From positions 1-36,469 of the forward strand of contig NZ_JPIM01000044.1 in assembly GCF_000735195.1 (NCBI RefSeq): a stretch of DNA of 36,469 bases, in the 5' to 3' direction. How positions within the stretch are numbered: the stretch's first letter is position 1; the number at the start of each line of letters is the position of its first letter. Source of the DNA: Chloroflexus sp. MS-G (GTDB lineage: Bacteria; Chloroflexota; Chloroflexia; Chloroflexales; Chloroflexaceae). The notes below the pieces were generated by a model. That model was not told where the DNA came from and ran no database searches. It was given only the letters and a program-made list of their open reading frames with translations. Shown here piece by piece: positions 1-8,459 of the stretch. The position numbers and the translations under genes are program-made.

Positions 1-623
1 ATCAATGGCAAGACACTCAGACTGATGAGCGCATACGGCAGATTGCTTTGCACCATGGCATTGATGGTGAGACCAATTTGCAGTATGCCGTTGACCACAC
101 TCAACAGTGCGAAACTGAGCGCTTGCTGTATCGTATCGGTATCGCTAGTGATTCGGCTCATGACATTACCCGCTTCGTTACGGGCAAAATATCCGAGCGA
201 AAGACGATGAATATGGGCAAATACATCTTCACGGATCTGACGCAAAGCGCGTTGACCAACCCAGTTCATACTGAAGAAGGCTACACCCTGCAACAGTGCA
301 CCACCGATAAATACAACCAGCAACAACCCGATCAGGCCGGTCAACCCACCTAGTCGGTCAGCATTTGTGGCTGCCGGGTCAATAGTGGTATACCAACAGG
401 CATCGGCCCGTGGGAAGAGATAACAATCAACTGCCTGTCCGATCAATTCCGGTGCGGTGACCTGCAACTGAGCACTGGCTGTAATGGTGATCAACGTCAG
501 TACGATGGCAGGCCAGTATGGATAAAAGTAGGTCCAGAAGCGTGCAATAGTTGCCAGCACATTCTTCGGCTTCTGTACCTCGGTGTTGAGCATTCGACCG
601 GGGCCACCAAGTCCTCCCATCAT
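1..623 (-). CDS. ABC exporter half-transporter, N-terminal membrane domain (partial, runs off the left edge)
   Basis: Reading leftward from an ATG at 623 gives an open frame to the window edge, about 207 codons. The visible part is an ABC type 1 exporter membrane domain: a hydrophobic helix near residues 35-55, a second at about 95-120, then a stretch (IREDVFAHIHRLSLGYFARN, followed by GNVMSRITSDTD) typical of the first coupling region of multidrug exporters. The ATPase domain lies outside the window. The start ATG overlaps the TGA of the upstream half-transporter (ATGA, positions 623-620), so the two are translationally coupled and probably form a heterodimer. A GAAGGAG Shine-Dalgarno lies about 10 bases upstream, inside the preceding gene. 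A second ATG at 620 is an alternative start. Family knowledge predicts that this partner carries the catalytic Walker B glutamate that the other subunit lacks; that cannot be seen here. Confidence 0.9.
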   Translation of the reverse strand, partial: MMGGLGGPGRMLNTEVQKPKNVLATIARFWTYFYPYWPAIVLTLITITASAQLQVTAPELIGQAVDCYLFPRADACWYTTIDPAATNADRLGGLTGLIGLLLVVFIGGALLQGVAFFSMNWVGQRALRQIREDVFAHIHRLSLGYFARNEAGNVMSRITSDTDTIQQALSFALLSVVNGILQIGLTINAMVQSNLPYALISLSVLPL

Positions 624-2548
624 AGCGTTGTTGCTCCTTCTCCAGTCTGGCCATTTGGTGATGGTAATGGTGCATCTTCGACTAACTGCGACGTATAGAT
701 TTCGGCGTAGATCGGGCTTTGTTCCATCAACTCGGCATGCGTGCCGCTGGCAACCAACCGTCCTTTATCGAGCACGAGGATCAAATCGGCATTCCGCACC
801 GTACTGATCCGCTGTGCAATGACGAAACTAGTGCGTCCTCGCATCAAACGGTCAAGAGCACGTTGGATCAACGCTTCAGTTGCAACATCAACGTTGCTCG
901 TGCTGTCATCGAGAATGAGCAGTCGTGGATTCAGCAATAATGCACGGGCAATCGCGATCCGCTGTTTTTGCCCGCCAGAGAGGGTCATTCCGCGTTCACC
1001 CACCCGTGTGTTATAACCGTCGGGAAAACTCGTGATGAAGTCGTGAGCTGCCGCAGCCTTTGCAGCAGCAATAATCTCTTCGTCACTGGCATCAGGGCGG
1101 CCAAACGCAATATTCTCGCGGATCGTACCACTAAAGAGATTGGTCTCTTGTAACACAATACCGATCTGACTCCGCAGACTATCAATTGTTACCTCACGGA
1201 CATCGTACCCATCGATCAACACCGCCCCCTCACTTACATCGTAGAAGCGGGGAATGAGATTGATAATCGAGGTTTTACCACTACCGGTTGCTCCCAGCAA
1301 GGCGACGGTTTGTCCTGGCTCAACAACGAAACTTACGTTCTGCAAGACGGGGGCACTGCTGTTGAAATAGCGGAAGGTGACATTGCGAAATTCGACTCGG
1401 CCCTGGATGGGTGGCAACGTGATCGCGTCTGGTCGCTCGACAATCTCACTTCGGGCATCGAGCACCTCAAAGATTCGTTCGGCAGAGGCACCAGCCTGAG
1501 CCAGCAGCGCAATAATGAAACCGAGCTGACCGAGTGGGAAAAAGACGTATACCAGGTAGAGGCTGAACTTCTGATACTCGCCAAGCGCAAGCGTACCGTT
1601 CAAGATTTGCTGACCACCGAAATAGAGGATCGCTACCTGTCCCAATTGTGCTATCAGAAATATAACCGGAAACAGAAAGGCGAAAATGCGATTTACCCGA
1701 ATCTGTTGCTCCATCAGCGCAGTAGCTGCCCGATCAAACCGTTCCTCTTCGTAAGATTCGCGGGCAAATGCCTTGACAACCTTCATACCTGCAATATTTT
1801 CCTGCAAAATGGTATTCAGACGCGAAAGGCGATTCTGTACTTCCAAAAATAAAGGCTGGCTGATCCGACCGAAAATAAAAAAGATTGCCAGAGCAAGCGG
1901 TAATAATGGCACAATAACAAGTGTTAATTGCCAGTTTGTAAAGGCTAGCACGATCAACGCGCCGATTAAGAGGAGAAACGATTGGGCAGCCAGTACTAAT
2001 CCCTGCGCCACAAATGTCCGCACGCGCTCGACATCATCGGTTGCGCGAACCATGAGTTGCCCGGTCTGATTACGGTCGTAGAAACTGAACGACATGCGCT
2101 GAATCTTACTGAAAATTGCATTCCGCAGATCAAAGGCTAGACCATGCGAGGTTCGCTCAGCCATGAACGACTGTAAAAACGAAAAGATTCCGCGCATGAC
2201 GGCAAATACGAGAATGAGCAATGCTGCATTGATCACAATTTCTTCCGCATGAGCCGCATTACGCTGTAACTCCTCAATCGTTAGACCGAGCCGTGCTGCT
2301 GCCGCCGCTTGAAACGCTGCCGGCACCTCGGTTAAGATGCGCGTCGCAACAACACTGCGTGTCACAGCATCGATCATGTTCTGAACCAACTGTGGTACGG
2401 CCAGTTGCGCCAGCGTGGCTACAACCAGCGAACCGTAAGCAACCAGTACTGTACGCCGCTGGTTACCGAGGTAGCGGATGGCGCGGAGTAAGGCGCCAGA
2501 AGTCGGTCGACGCCCTGGCGAGCGAGACATTCCCTGTTGAACCTGCAT
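620..2548 (-). CDS. ABC exporter half-transporter with degenerate nucleotide site (TM287-like subunit)
   Basis: This is a 642-residue membrane-ATPase fusion of normal half-transporter length. The membrane domain covers roughly residues 25-355. The ATPase domain has Walker A GATGSGKT at 419-426, the Q-loop at about 467 (LQETNLFSG), signature LSGGQ at 523-527 and Walker B LLILDD at 543-548. Two catalytic positions are altered: the usual glutamate after Walker B is Asp548, and the switch-loop histidine is Gln579 (VIAQRIS). Together with the overlapping second half-transporter gene, this matches known heterodimeric exporters such as TM287/TM288, where one ATP site binds but hydrolyses poorly. The substrate is probably a drug or lipid-like compound, but the sequence does not say. 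A MarR gene lies upstream on the same strand with a 252-base gap and probably controls it. An internal ATG at 2530 is an alternative start. Confidence 0.93.
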   Translation of the reverse strand: MQVQQGMSRSPGRRPTSGALLRAIRYLGNQRRTVLVAYGSLVVATLAQLAVPQLVQNMIDAVTRSVVATRILTEVPAAFQAAAAARLGLTIEELQRNAAHAEEIVINAALLILVFAVMRGIFSFLQSFMAERTSHGLAFDLRNAIFSKIQRMSFSFYDRNQTGQLMVRATDDVERVRTFVAQGLVLAAQSFLLLIGALIVLAFTNWQLTLVIVPLLPLALAIFFIFGRISQPLFLEVQNRLSRLNTILQENIAGMKVVKAFARESYEEERFDRAATALMEQQIRVNRIFAFLFPVIFLIAQLGQVAILYFGGQQILNGTLALGEYQKFSLYLVYVFFPLGQLGFIIALLAQAGASAERIFEVLDARSEIVERPDAITLPPIQGRVEFRNVTFRYFNSSAPVLQNVSFVVEPGQTVALLGATGSGKTSIINLIPRFYDVSEGAVLIDGYDVREVTIDSLRSQIGIVLQETNLFSGTIRENIAFGRPDASDEEIIAAAKAAAAHDFITSFPDGYNTRVGERGMTLSGGQKQRIAIARALLLNPRLLILDDSTSNVDVATEALIQRALDRLMRGRTSFVIAQRISTVRNADLILVLDKGRLVASGTHAELMEQSPIYAEIYTSQLVEDAPLPSPNGQTGEGATTL

Positions 2549-2800
2549 ACGTGACTCTTTGTTCCTATGTGTTCTCAGTACGTCGATCTACCATCGTGTC
2601 TGAAACAAACTCTTCGTACTTGCAAACGAAATCCGCTAGCCCTGTGCTGAGGTGAGCGGCAAACCCGTTGGGCTGTTGTTTGACCGGGCCGCCGCAGTCG
2701 GTAGCCAACGGTGCTCACCGTCTCCTCTGCCGTTGCCAGCGAATCGTCGGCACGTGAATGTTCAGAAACGTGCTAACTGTTCTCATGCCCATCGTTTCCG
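2549..2800. other. Gap between MarR gene and ABC exporter genes
   Basis: This 252-base stretch has no supported gene. I see no second copy of the TTAGTT-N5-AACTAA palindrome found at the MarR promoter and no strong sigma70 promoter for the exporter, so co-transcription from the MarR promoter is the simplest reading. Confidence 0.4.
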
Positions 2801-3238
2801 CTATGTCTGCATGGCCCGTTCAAGCAGATCGAGAAATACCTGCTGTTCGGCATGGCTTAAACCGGCCAGCAGTTTGGTCATACGGGCCAATCGCTCGGTT
2901 TCGAGATCGTGGTGTAGTTGTCGGCCACGACTGCTCAGCGAGAGGAGAATGATCCGGTTATCATCAGGGTGTGGCCGCCGCTCGATCAGACCGGTTTGTA
3001 CCAACCGTCGGGTCAATGCCGTGAGCGATGGTGGTTTGACGTTAAGCGCCTCTGCCAGTTCGCGCATCGACACTTCCCGATCAGGTGCGAGGAGACTGAG
3101 CAGTCGTAAGTGCGATATTGATAAGCCCCACTCGCTGAGCTGATCAAAGAGAGAGCTGCGCGGCTGTTTTGCCCGCATACAATCGAGCAGCTTGATCAGG
3201 CGTTGGGCATTGCGAATTGTCGGATCGTCCATGGGCAT
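2801..3238 (-). CDS. MarR-family transcriptional repressor
   Basis: The 145-residue product has the standard MarR winged-helix layout: N-terminal dimerisation helix, then a helix-turn-helix at about residues 52-82 (VSMRELAEALNVKPPSLTAL), a wing carrying the conserved RRPHPDDNRI stretch near residues 90-100, and a C-terminal dimerisation helix pair. Such proteins repress genes by binding short palindromes and release on binding small phenolic or toxic ligands. It lies directly upstream of the heterodimeric ABC exporter on the same strand, a common repressor-efflux pairing. No clear Shine-Dalgarno precedes either candidate ATG (3238 or 3232), and its own palindromic operator lies just upstream at 3245-3261, so the transcript leader is predicted to be only about 20 bases. 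Confidence 0.9.
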   Translation of the reverse strand: MPMDDPTIRNAQRLIKLLDCMRAKQPRSSLFDQLSEWGLSISHLRLLSLLAPDREVSMRELAEALNVKPPSLTALTRRLVQTGLIERRPHPDDNRIILLSLSSRGRQLHHDLETERLARMTKLLAGLSHAEQQVFLDLLERAMQT

Positions 3239-3244
3239 AGACAG

Positions 3245-3261
3245 TTAGTTAGATAAACTAA
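3245..3261. promoter_or_regulatory. MarR-type operator palindrome
   Basis: TTAGTT, five bases, AACTAA is a perfect 6-base inverted repeat. It lies over the predicted start point of the MarR promoter (TTGACA at 3295-3290, 18-base spacer, TATCAT at 3271-3266, minus strand). The form TTAGTTN5AACTAA fits MarR-family sites. The autorepression role is inferred. Confidence 0.65.
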
Positions 3262-3265
3262 TTGT

Positions 3266-3295
3266 ATGATACGCCTAGAATGATGGACTTGTCAA
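3266..3295 (-). promoter_or_regulatory. Predicted promoter of the MarR-ABC exporter operon
   Basis: On the minus strand a perfect TTGACA -35 box (3295-3290) is followed by an 18-base spacer and TATCAT (3271-3266). Transcription should start near 3259, within the operator palindrome. Confidence 0.6.
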
Positions 3296-3334
3296 ATGAG
3301 AATCGGGTTCAGATATGTCATGCGCCGATCCAGT

Positions 3335-3340
3335 TATAAT
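3335..3340 (+). promoter_or_regulatory. TATAAT box just upstream of the glycosyltransferase ATG
   Basis: A consensus TATAAT lies 10 bases before the preferred ATG at 3350. If used, transcription would begin about 3 bases before the start codon, giving a nearly leaderless message; this fits the weak Shine-Dalgarno there. No good -35 box is visible at the right spacing. Confidence 0.35.
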
Positions 3341-3349
3341 GGAAACACA

Positions 3350-4480
3350 ATGCAATCGCTTCGTATCGGCTTTGATGCTCGCTATGCCAGCGACCACTTT
3401 CCCGGTATTGGTCGCTATATAACATCACTCTTACCCGAACTGAGCCGTCTCACCGGTCAGCATCGGCTGTTTGTGTTCACCAATATCGGGCAAACACTAC
3501 CGACGTTGACCGATGCGCATGTCGAAATTGTTTCGGTACGTAGTTCACCCTTTGCCTTGACGCAACAACTCGAACTCCCGTTCCTTGCCGGTCGGTTACA
3601 CCTTGATCTTCTCCATTCACCCTACCTTGTCAAACCATACCTGCTCCCTTGCCCTTCGGTAGTAACGATCTATGATCTATTGCCGTTACGGTATCCGCAG
3701 ACCCTCAGTCCAAACGGACGACGTTTCTACCGGCTGGCATTGCGTCTTGCCGCCCGGAGTGCTCGTCAATTGATTACGATCTCGTCGGTCTCACGGGATG
3801 ATCTGGCCTTCCATTTGCGCATCCCCCGTGAGCGGATTGCTGTTACTCCGCTGGCTGCCGCTCCTGCCTTTACTCCGCAGCCGCCTGATGTCATTACCGA
3901 TATGCGACGGCGGTACGGTGTCCCGCGCCATTATGTGTTGTTCGTTGGCTCAAATAAGCCACACAAAAACGTCGACCGTCTGTTACGGGCCTGGCAGCGC
4001 GTGTTGCCTGAATTGCCATCCTCACTGTCTGATACTATCCTGGTGGTTGCCGGCAAGTTCGATCCGCGTTACCCGTTGCCGACCGTGATGGCTGCCGGGT
4101 ACGGCTTGCAGGAGCGGGTCAAAGTGCTCTCTCATGTGAGTGATGACGATCTACCGGCACTTTACAGCGGCGCCCTGCTCTTTGTCTTTCCTTCATCATA
4201 CGAGGGTTTTGGCTTACCACCGCTTGAGGCAATGGCGTGTGGTGTACCGGTTGTTTGTGCCTATGCGGGCAGTCTGCCAGAAGTGGTTGGCGAAGCGGCG
4301 CTCACGGTTGATCCGCACAGCATGCACGAAATTGCCGATGGTATCTTGCGCGTCCTACGTTCACCTGCCCTGTACCAGTTTCTCCGTCAGCGTGGTCAAC
4401 AGCGTGCGACCCTCTTTTCGTGGCGCGCAACGGCCCAGGCAACTCTGGCTGTATACGAGCGAGTGGCGGCGACAGTATAG
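3350..4480 (+). CDS. GT4-family glycosyltransferase
   Basis: From the ATG at 3350 the product is 376 residues with GT-B architecture. The N-terminal half opens with RIGFDARY and the loop FPGIGRY, characteristic of mannosyl- and related transferases. The C-terminal half has the nucleotide-binding fold with VLFVGSNKPHKNVDRLL and the E-x7-E motif in SSYEGFGLPPLEAMACG, which contacts the sugar-nucleotide donor. These enzymes add sugars to polysaccharide or glycolipid acceptors at the inner membrane face; donor and acceptor cannot be told from sequence. A longer reading from 3296 adds 18 residues that do not align with the family start, so I prefer 3350. The gene ends 3 bases from the convergent SH3-like gene and is divergent from the MarR gene; no other sugar-pathway genes are nearby. 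Confidence 0.9.
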   Translation: MQSLRIGFDARYASDHFPGIGRYITSLLPELSRLTGQHRLFVFTNIGQTLPTLTDAHVEIVSVRSSPFALTQQLELPFLAGRLHLDLLHSPYLVKPYLLPCPSVVTIYDLLPLRYPQTLSPNGRRFYRLALRLAARSARQLITISSVSRDDLAFHLRIPRERIAVTPLAAAPAFTPQPPDVITDMRRRYGVPRHYVLFVGSNKPHKNVDRLLRAWQRVLPELPSSLSDTILVVAGKFDPRYPLPTVMAAGYGLQERVKVLSHVSDDDLPALYSGALLFVFPSSYEGFGLPPLEAMACGVPVVCAYAGSLPEVVGEAALTVDPHSMHEIADGILRVLRSPALYQFLRQRGQQRATLFSWRATAQATLAVYERVAATV

Positions 4481-4483
4481 TCA

Positions 4484-5029
4484 TTACGGCTCTGGTTGGC
4501 TCAGCAGGGTAGCACTTACCCATCCCTCCGTCCCGGCCTTCACCCGCTGCGGTGCGCAATCGTTGGCGGTAGCGACAACGCGCAGCCGGTACCAGCGATT
4601 ATTGCCGGCGAGCGTCTCTTCGGCTAATAACTCGACCTGATCGCCAACGCAGACCTGTCCGATGACTGTCTCTGCTGCGATGCGTGGTTCACTGCGGATA
4701 TTGCCGCCATTGATGACCCGTGCGCGACCAATAATTGGCGGCGGCGTTGCAGTCGGGGAAGGTATTGGGGTCGGTGTCAGTGTGGACTGTTGGGTAGCTG
4801 TTCGCTGAGCTGTCGCTCGCGCTTCGCGCGTCTGTAGTGCGATCTGGGTTGGTCGCATAACCTCACGACTGATTTCAATTTGACGCAGGATAAACGGGGC
4901 AGCACTTATCAGGCCAAGGATCAAGAGGCCGCCAACCAGCGCGGTAACGAGCGTGCGTAATGGCCCACGGCGACGTCGGCGACCGCTGAACAGCCGTTCC
5001 CAATCACGCGGATCAACTTTTGGTGGCAC
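4484..5029 (-). CDS. Membrane-anchored SH3-like domain protein
   Basis: This 181-residue protein has a basic N-terminus (GRRRRRGP at about 16-23) followed by one hydrophobic segment (about residues 27-49), so it should be anchored with its C-terminus outside. A Thr/Pro/Ser-rich linker at about 70-97 leads to a bacterial SH3-like domain, about 98-177, recognisable from ARVINGGNIRSEPRIAAETVIGQVCVGDQVELLAEE and GTEGWVSATLL. Bacterial SH3-like domains often bind peptidoglycan or other surface polymers. Two cysteines in the domain (QVCVGD and NDCAP) could form a disulphide. Its gene starts 12 bases downstream of the stop of the GNAT gene on the same strand, so the two probably share a transcript. 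The exact role is unknown. Confidence 0.8.
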   Translation of the reverse strand: MPPKVDPRDWERLFSGRRRRRGPLRTLVTALVGGLLILGLISAAPFILRQIEISREVMRPTQIALQTREARATAQRTATQQSTLTPTPIPSPTATPPPIIGRARVINGGNIRSEPRIAAETVIGQVCVGDQVELLAEETLAGNNRWYRLRVVATANDCAPQRVKAGTEGWVSATLLSQPEP

Positions 5030-5041
5030 GGTTCACCCTCT

Positions 5042-5926
5042 CTACAACCAGCGACACAGCACCGGCTGACGCTCGCCGGTCGGCACAAAGCCGAACCAGC
5101 GGTAGAGTCGCTGGGCATGATGGTTGTACGCCTGTGTATTCAGAGTGAGCAACTCGGCGCCAGTTTCTGCCGCATAGGTTACGAACTCGGCCAGCAACCG
5201 CACACCAATGCCACGTCCTCGTTGTTCTGGATCAACGGCGATTCGCACTAGATGCACAAGCCTGCCGCCAAAATGGCTGGTTGCGTAACTGTACCCTACG
5301 ACCTGTCCGTTAAGTTCAGCCATCACAAAGAATGAACCATCGGCAATTGCTGGCGCGAGGATACCTTCGTCTTTGACCCATTGTGGTTCAAAACAGCGCG
5401 TATCGAGTCGCAACACTTCAGCTAAATCAACGGCACGGGCAGGGCGAACTTGCACATCAGGATTACCGTTGGCCGGTATTTCCCAGCCACGCTTTTCATA
5501 AACAACGACATCGGTCTGATGATAGTAGCCAGCCGCTGTAAGGAGCGGACGAAGCCACTGATCGGACTGTTCATCACCCGCATAGTAGATATGTGTGACC
5601 GCGTGATCGCGAGCCAGGTTGTCGAGTGCTGACGCTAACTGTTTGAGGGCATCTTTAGGATGCACTCGCTCGTTGATGGCCAGAGCGCGTAACCACGTTA
5701 CGTGATTGAACGGCTTCCCCAAGACAGCCACTGCCAGGATGTCAGCGCCAAATTGTAGTACTGTCGCCCGCCCTTCCTCGACAGCGGTGTACAGTTCGCT
5801 GCCATTTGTAGCCAGAAAGCGACGACCGGCAGCACGAAACAAATGACTCACTGCCGTGACATCGGCAGGTTGGCTGGAACGGGTAGTAGTCGCGTTGAGG
5901 TCGACCGGTTTGCGAAATGGCCACAT
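5042..5926 (-). CDS. GNAT-family N-acetyltransferase
   Basis: Starting at the ATG at 5926 (MWPFRKPVDLN) the protein is 294 residues. The C-terminal part, about residues 155-294, is a clear GNAT domain: the acetyl-CoA pyrophosphate loop is in VDPEQRGRGIGVRLL, preceded by the beta-4 strand GGRLVHLVRIAV and followed by NTQAYNHHAQRLYRWFGFVPTG. The first 150 residues look like a second, degenerate GNAT-like half (ILAVAVLGKPFNHVTWLRALAI) without the glycine-rich loop. A longer reading upstream would run through the divergent phosphatase gene, so it is rejected. The substrate is unknown. The 54-base gap to the divergent phosphatase must hold both promoters. Confidence 0.88.
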   Translation of the reverse strand: MWPFRKPVDLNATTTRSSQPADVTAVSHLFRAAGRRFLATNGSELYTAVEEGRATVLQFGADILAVAVLGKPFNHVTWLRALAINERVHPKDALKQLASALDNLARDHAVTHIYYAGDEQSDQWLRPLLTAAGYYHQTDVVVYEKRGWEIPANGNPDVQVRPARAVDLAEVLRLDTRCFEPQWVKDEGILAPAIADGSFFVMAELNGQVVGYSYATSHFGGRLVHLVRIAVDPEQRGRGIGVRLLAEFVTYAAETGAELLTLNTQAYNHHAQRLYRWFGFVPTGERQPVLCRWL

Positions 5927-5980
5927 AGCTGTGTTACCATACCTGTAGAGTCTAATGTCGTATTGTACCAGAGAAATCCT

Positions 5981-6547
5981 ATGATGAGACGACTGCGGCA
6001 CTACGTTTCTACCCAATGGCAACGATTCTTCGGGCTTAACATCTCGCCTGTCACCCCAATGCTCTTTGTTGGCGGTCAGTTCAGTGCCCGGCAGTGGCCG
6101 GCGATCCATCAGTTAGGTGTGCGGGCTGTGCTCTCGCTCCAGGCCGAGCGTGCCGATCCGTTTGTCGAACCATTCCCCATGCGCAGTTTACGGCTGTTGG
6201 TGCCCGATTTCCATCCGCCAACACTGAACCAACTCGACGAAGGCGTGCACTTTATCGCGCAGGCTATTAGTGATAGGTTACCGGTCTTCGTCCATTGCCA
6301 TGCCGGGGTTGGACGAGCACCACTGATGACGGCGGCGTACCTCATGGCTCGTTACGGTATCGGCTCTCGTGCTGCGTTGACCAGGCTGCACCTCGCACGC
6401 CCCATTATCCGCCCCAACCGACGACAGTTACAGCGATTGCACGAATACGAACAGCTTCTGCTCCAACGTCGGCAGTCTGGTCTGCCTACGCTGCTCTCCG
6501 GCGATACAGGCCACTGGCCGCCAGTTCCAGACACCCCGATACCGTGA
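5981..6547 (+). CDS. Dual-specificity / tyrosine protein phosphatase-like protein
   Basis: The 188-residue product has the Cys-x5-Arg phosphate loop HCHAGVGRAP and an upstream acid-loop candidate, the Asp in VPDFHPPT, in the order of the small DSP/cyclin-dependent phosphatase family. The N-terminal VTPMLFVGGQFSARQWPAIHQLGVRAVLSLQAE matches the start of the DSP fold. The enzyme should hydrolyse phosphoryl groups from protein or small-molecule substrates by a cysteinyl-phosphate intermediate; specificity is unknown. I chose the ATG at 5981 because the frame upstream crosses the divergent GNAT gene. Its last 62 bases overlap the 3' end of the convergent DUF2156 gene, a real tail-to-tail overlap because both families run to their ends. 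Confidence 0.85.
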   Translation: MMRRLRHYVSTQWQRFFGLNISPVTPMLFVGGQFSARQWPAIHQLGVRAVLSLQAERADPFVEPFPMRSLRLLVPDFHPPTLNQLDEGVHFIAQAISDRLPVFVHCHAGVGRAPLMTAAYLMARYGIGSRAALTRLHLARPIIRPNRRQLQRLHEYEQLLLQRRQSGLPTLLSGDTGHWPPVPDTPIP

Positions 6548-7403
6548 AGAGATCGACAAGGGCGCGAATTGAGAGCCGTGGTCGCGCACAGAGATAGACA
6601 GGGCGCCAGAAGTCGGCGAATTTGGCTTTGAAGCGGTAGAGGCCATGAGCGTTGTACACCGCTGTCATCTGGCGTCCTACCAGTGTGACCAGCCGTTCGA
6701 GTGGACGTAAATCTTGTTCAAGATGGTAAAAAGGTACTTCATTGAGGCTGAATGTCCGACATCCTTCAGCGTAAAGGTGCTGCCCGGCGGTGGTAAAGAG
6801 TGCTTCCATAATCCCAGAGGGAGCAGTGACTCGCCGCAACATCAATTCGGTAACGGCAGTTGTCGGGGTCGGTTGCGTCAGCAGGAGTGCCCCCTGCCAT
6901 TCATCGGCTGTGTCAACAAATACAAACAGCCGGGTTTCTGGTTCAAAGACAGTGCGAAAAAGGTAACGCAGTTGTGGACGCGCTCCGTAACGTGCTTCCC
7001 GCGCCAGCCAGCGTAGGCGAGCAACTGCGGCGGGATTCCATGGTACTTCGATCACGCTGCCAAAACGGAGTGCAGCCCGTGTCATTTTGCGGATCGAACG
7101 ACGGGAGAGACTGTCACTCGTTAGATCAATAATCCCTTCAATCCCCACCCGAATCGTTTCCCAACCTGCTGCAGCTAACGTACTGGCTACACTAGAGGGG
7201 CAGCCGCGCAAGAGGAGACCCGAGTTGGCAAAGTATTCACGTTGCAGGTGCGTTAGCGTGAAGGTTGCGGGAAGCGTAGCGTATGCCAGCCAGGTCAGCC
7301 CTGAAAGCGGCAGTTTGATCGCCTGCCAGCGTGGTCTGGTCAGATGGGTACGTGTCCAACTGAGCGGTAATTCATCGATATTCGCCAGGGCAGTGACCTC
7401 CAT
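6486..7403 (-). CDS. DUF2156 / MprF C-terminal-like acyltransferase
   Basis: The product, about 305 residues from the ATG at 7403, resembles the C-terminal aminoacyl-transferase domain of MprF (DUF2156), a double GNAT fold that moves amino acids from tRNA to lipids. The diagnostic tail HGLYRFKAKFADFWRPVYLCAR is present near residues 260-281, and RRSIRKMTRAALRFG corresponds to the conserved basic helix. There is no membrane flippase domain, so this is a stand-alone form; such forms act on lipids or on other acceptors. A TTG at 7466 would extend it by 21 residues, but neither start has a convincing Shine-Dalgarno. Its 3' end overlaps the phosphatase gene by 62 bases. Confidence 0.78.
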   Translation of the reverse strand: MEVTALANIDELPLSWTRTHLTRPRWQAIKLPLSGLTWLAYATLPATFTLTHLQREYFANSGLLLRGCPSSVASTLAAAGWETIRVGIEGIIDLTSDSLSRRSIRKMTRAALRFGSVIEVPWNPAAVARLRWLAREARYGARPQLRYLFRTVFEPETRLFVFVDTADEWQGALLLTQPTPTTAVTELMLRRVTAPSGIMEALFTTAGQHLYAEGCRTFSLNEVPFYHLEQDLRPLERLVTLVGRQMTAVYNAHGLYRFKAKFADFWRPVYLCARPRLSIRALVDLFTVSGCLELAASGLYRRRAA

Positions 7404-7576
7404 AGTCCATTGATCCAGGCGACTGTTACCAGGACGACGGCGAAAATAGCCATCCTTCCCTTTCAATTCAGCGTTGGCCGGGCGTCGAACCTGCCGTACT
7501 GGCTAACAGCAGGTGAGGTACTATGTTGAGCACAACTACCTCTCTACTAGTAGTTTGCTCTCAGTTGTGTATCACG

Positions 7577-8206
7577 TCAAGCCATCGCCTGGAGTGCTGC
7601 TTCAATCCGCGCAACGACCATATCAATTGCGATCGGATTACGTCCACCCCCAGGGAAAATGACATCGGCGTATCGCTTTGTCGGTTCAACGAATTCGAGG
7701 TGCATTGGACGCACGGTGTTCAGATATTGTTCGATCACTGAATCAACCGAACGCCCACGTTCAGCAATGTCGCGCCGCAGCCGTCTGATAAAACGCAGAT
7801 CGGCATCGGTGTCAACAAACAACTTAATCTGCATGCGTCGTCGCAATACCGGCTCATAGAAGATCAAAATCCCTTCTACTAGAATAACCGGTCGCGGTTC
7901 GAGCCGTTCGGTCTGCGGTAAGCGAACATAGGTTGTATAGTCGTAGGTTGGTAGATCAACCGGCTGCCCGGCACAGAGCGCATCGAGATGCGCGACCAAC
8001 AGATCGTTATCGAGCGCATCAGGATGATCGAAGTTAAATTTGGCCCGTTCTTCGAGCGGTAAATGGCTCAGGTCCTTGTAGTAGCGGTCGTGGTCGATAT
8101 GGGCAATACGGTCAGCGCCGACCCGCTGCAAGATCGCTTGGGCAACACTCGTCTTGCCACTGGCGCTGCCACCGGCAATGCCAATGATGATCGAAGATGT
8201 GTTCAT
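7577..8206 (-). CDS. udk: Uridine kinase
   Basis: A 209-residue P-loop kinase that phosphorylates uridine and cytidine in pyrimidine salvage. The Walker A loop GGSASGKT is at residues 12-19, followed by the substrate-region HDRYYKDLSHLP, FNFDHPDALD and the YDYTTY motif, then the lid region with DIAERGRS and the C-terminal ADVIFPGGGRNPIAID. Length and all motifs match bacterial Udk. The start at 8206 gives the standard N-terminus and has AGGA about 10 bases upstream; a longer frame to 8278 adds 24 non-conserved residues. It is a lone gene. Confidence 0.95.
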   Translation of the reverse strand: MNTSSIIIGIAGGSASGKTSVAQAILQRVGADRIAHIDHDRYYKDLSHLPLEERAKFNFDHPDALDNDLLVAHLDALCAGQPVDLPTYDYTTYVRLPQTERLEPRPVILVEGILIFYEPVLRRRMQIKLFVDTDADLRFIRRLRRDIAERGRSVDSVIEQYLNTVRPMHLEFVEPTKRYADVIFPGGGRNPIAIDMVVARIEAALQAMA

Positions 8207-8374
8207 AGCACCATCCTGAATAAGCCTGAGATATGTTGCGTATCCTTCCCCCATCATAGGCGGAAAGGAAATTGACAAGAAGTGAGGTCTATCAGCCGTC
8301 CTCTACGTTGTAGAGAGCATGTTTCAGAAGAAATATGCGCACCGAACGTCAGCGGTGGAACACCTTTTCAGGTC

Positions 8375-8422
8375 ATTAAAAACGAAGGAAACCGGCAAGG
8401 AGACATGTGTTCCGTTGCCGGT
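8375..8422 (-). terminator. Intrinsic terminator after the metallopeptidase/small-protein operon
   Basis: On the minus strand ACCGGCAA pairs with TTGCCGGT (arms at 8415-8422 and 8391-8398), extended by a further GGA/TCC pairing with a one-base bulge, and is followed by a T-rich run (complement of 8375-8390). It lies 38 bases beyond the stop of the 46-residue gene. Confidence 0.7.
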
Positions 8423-8459
8423 GAATCTGCCAGATACTCCACCGTGCACCGTCGTAGAA

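Noticed and set aside
1310..1852. Plus-strand open frame of 180 codons
   Set aside because: It lies antisense within the ABC exporter gene and its protein has no family features; the other strand has full ABC motifs.
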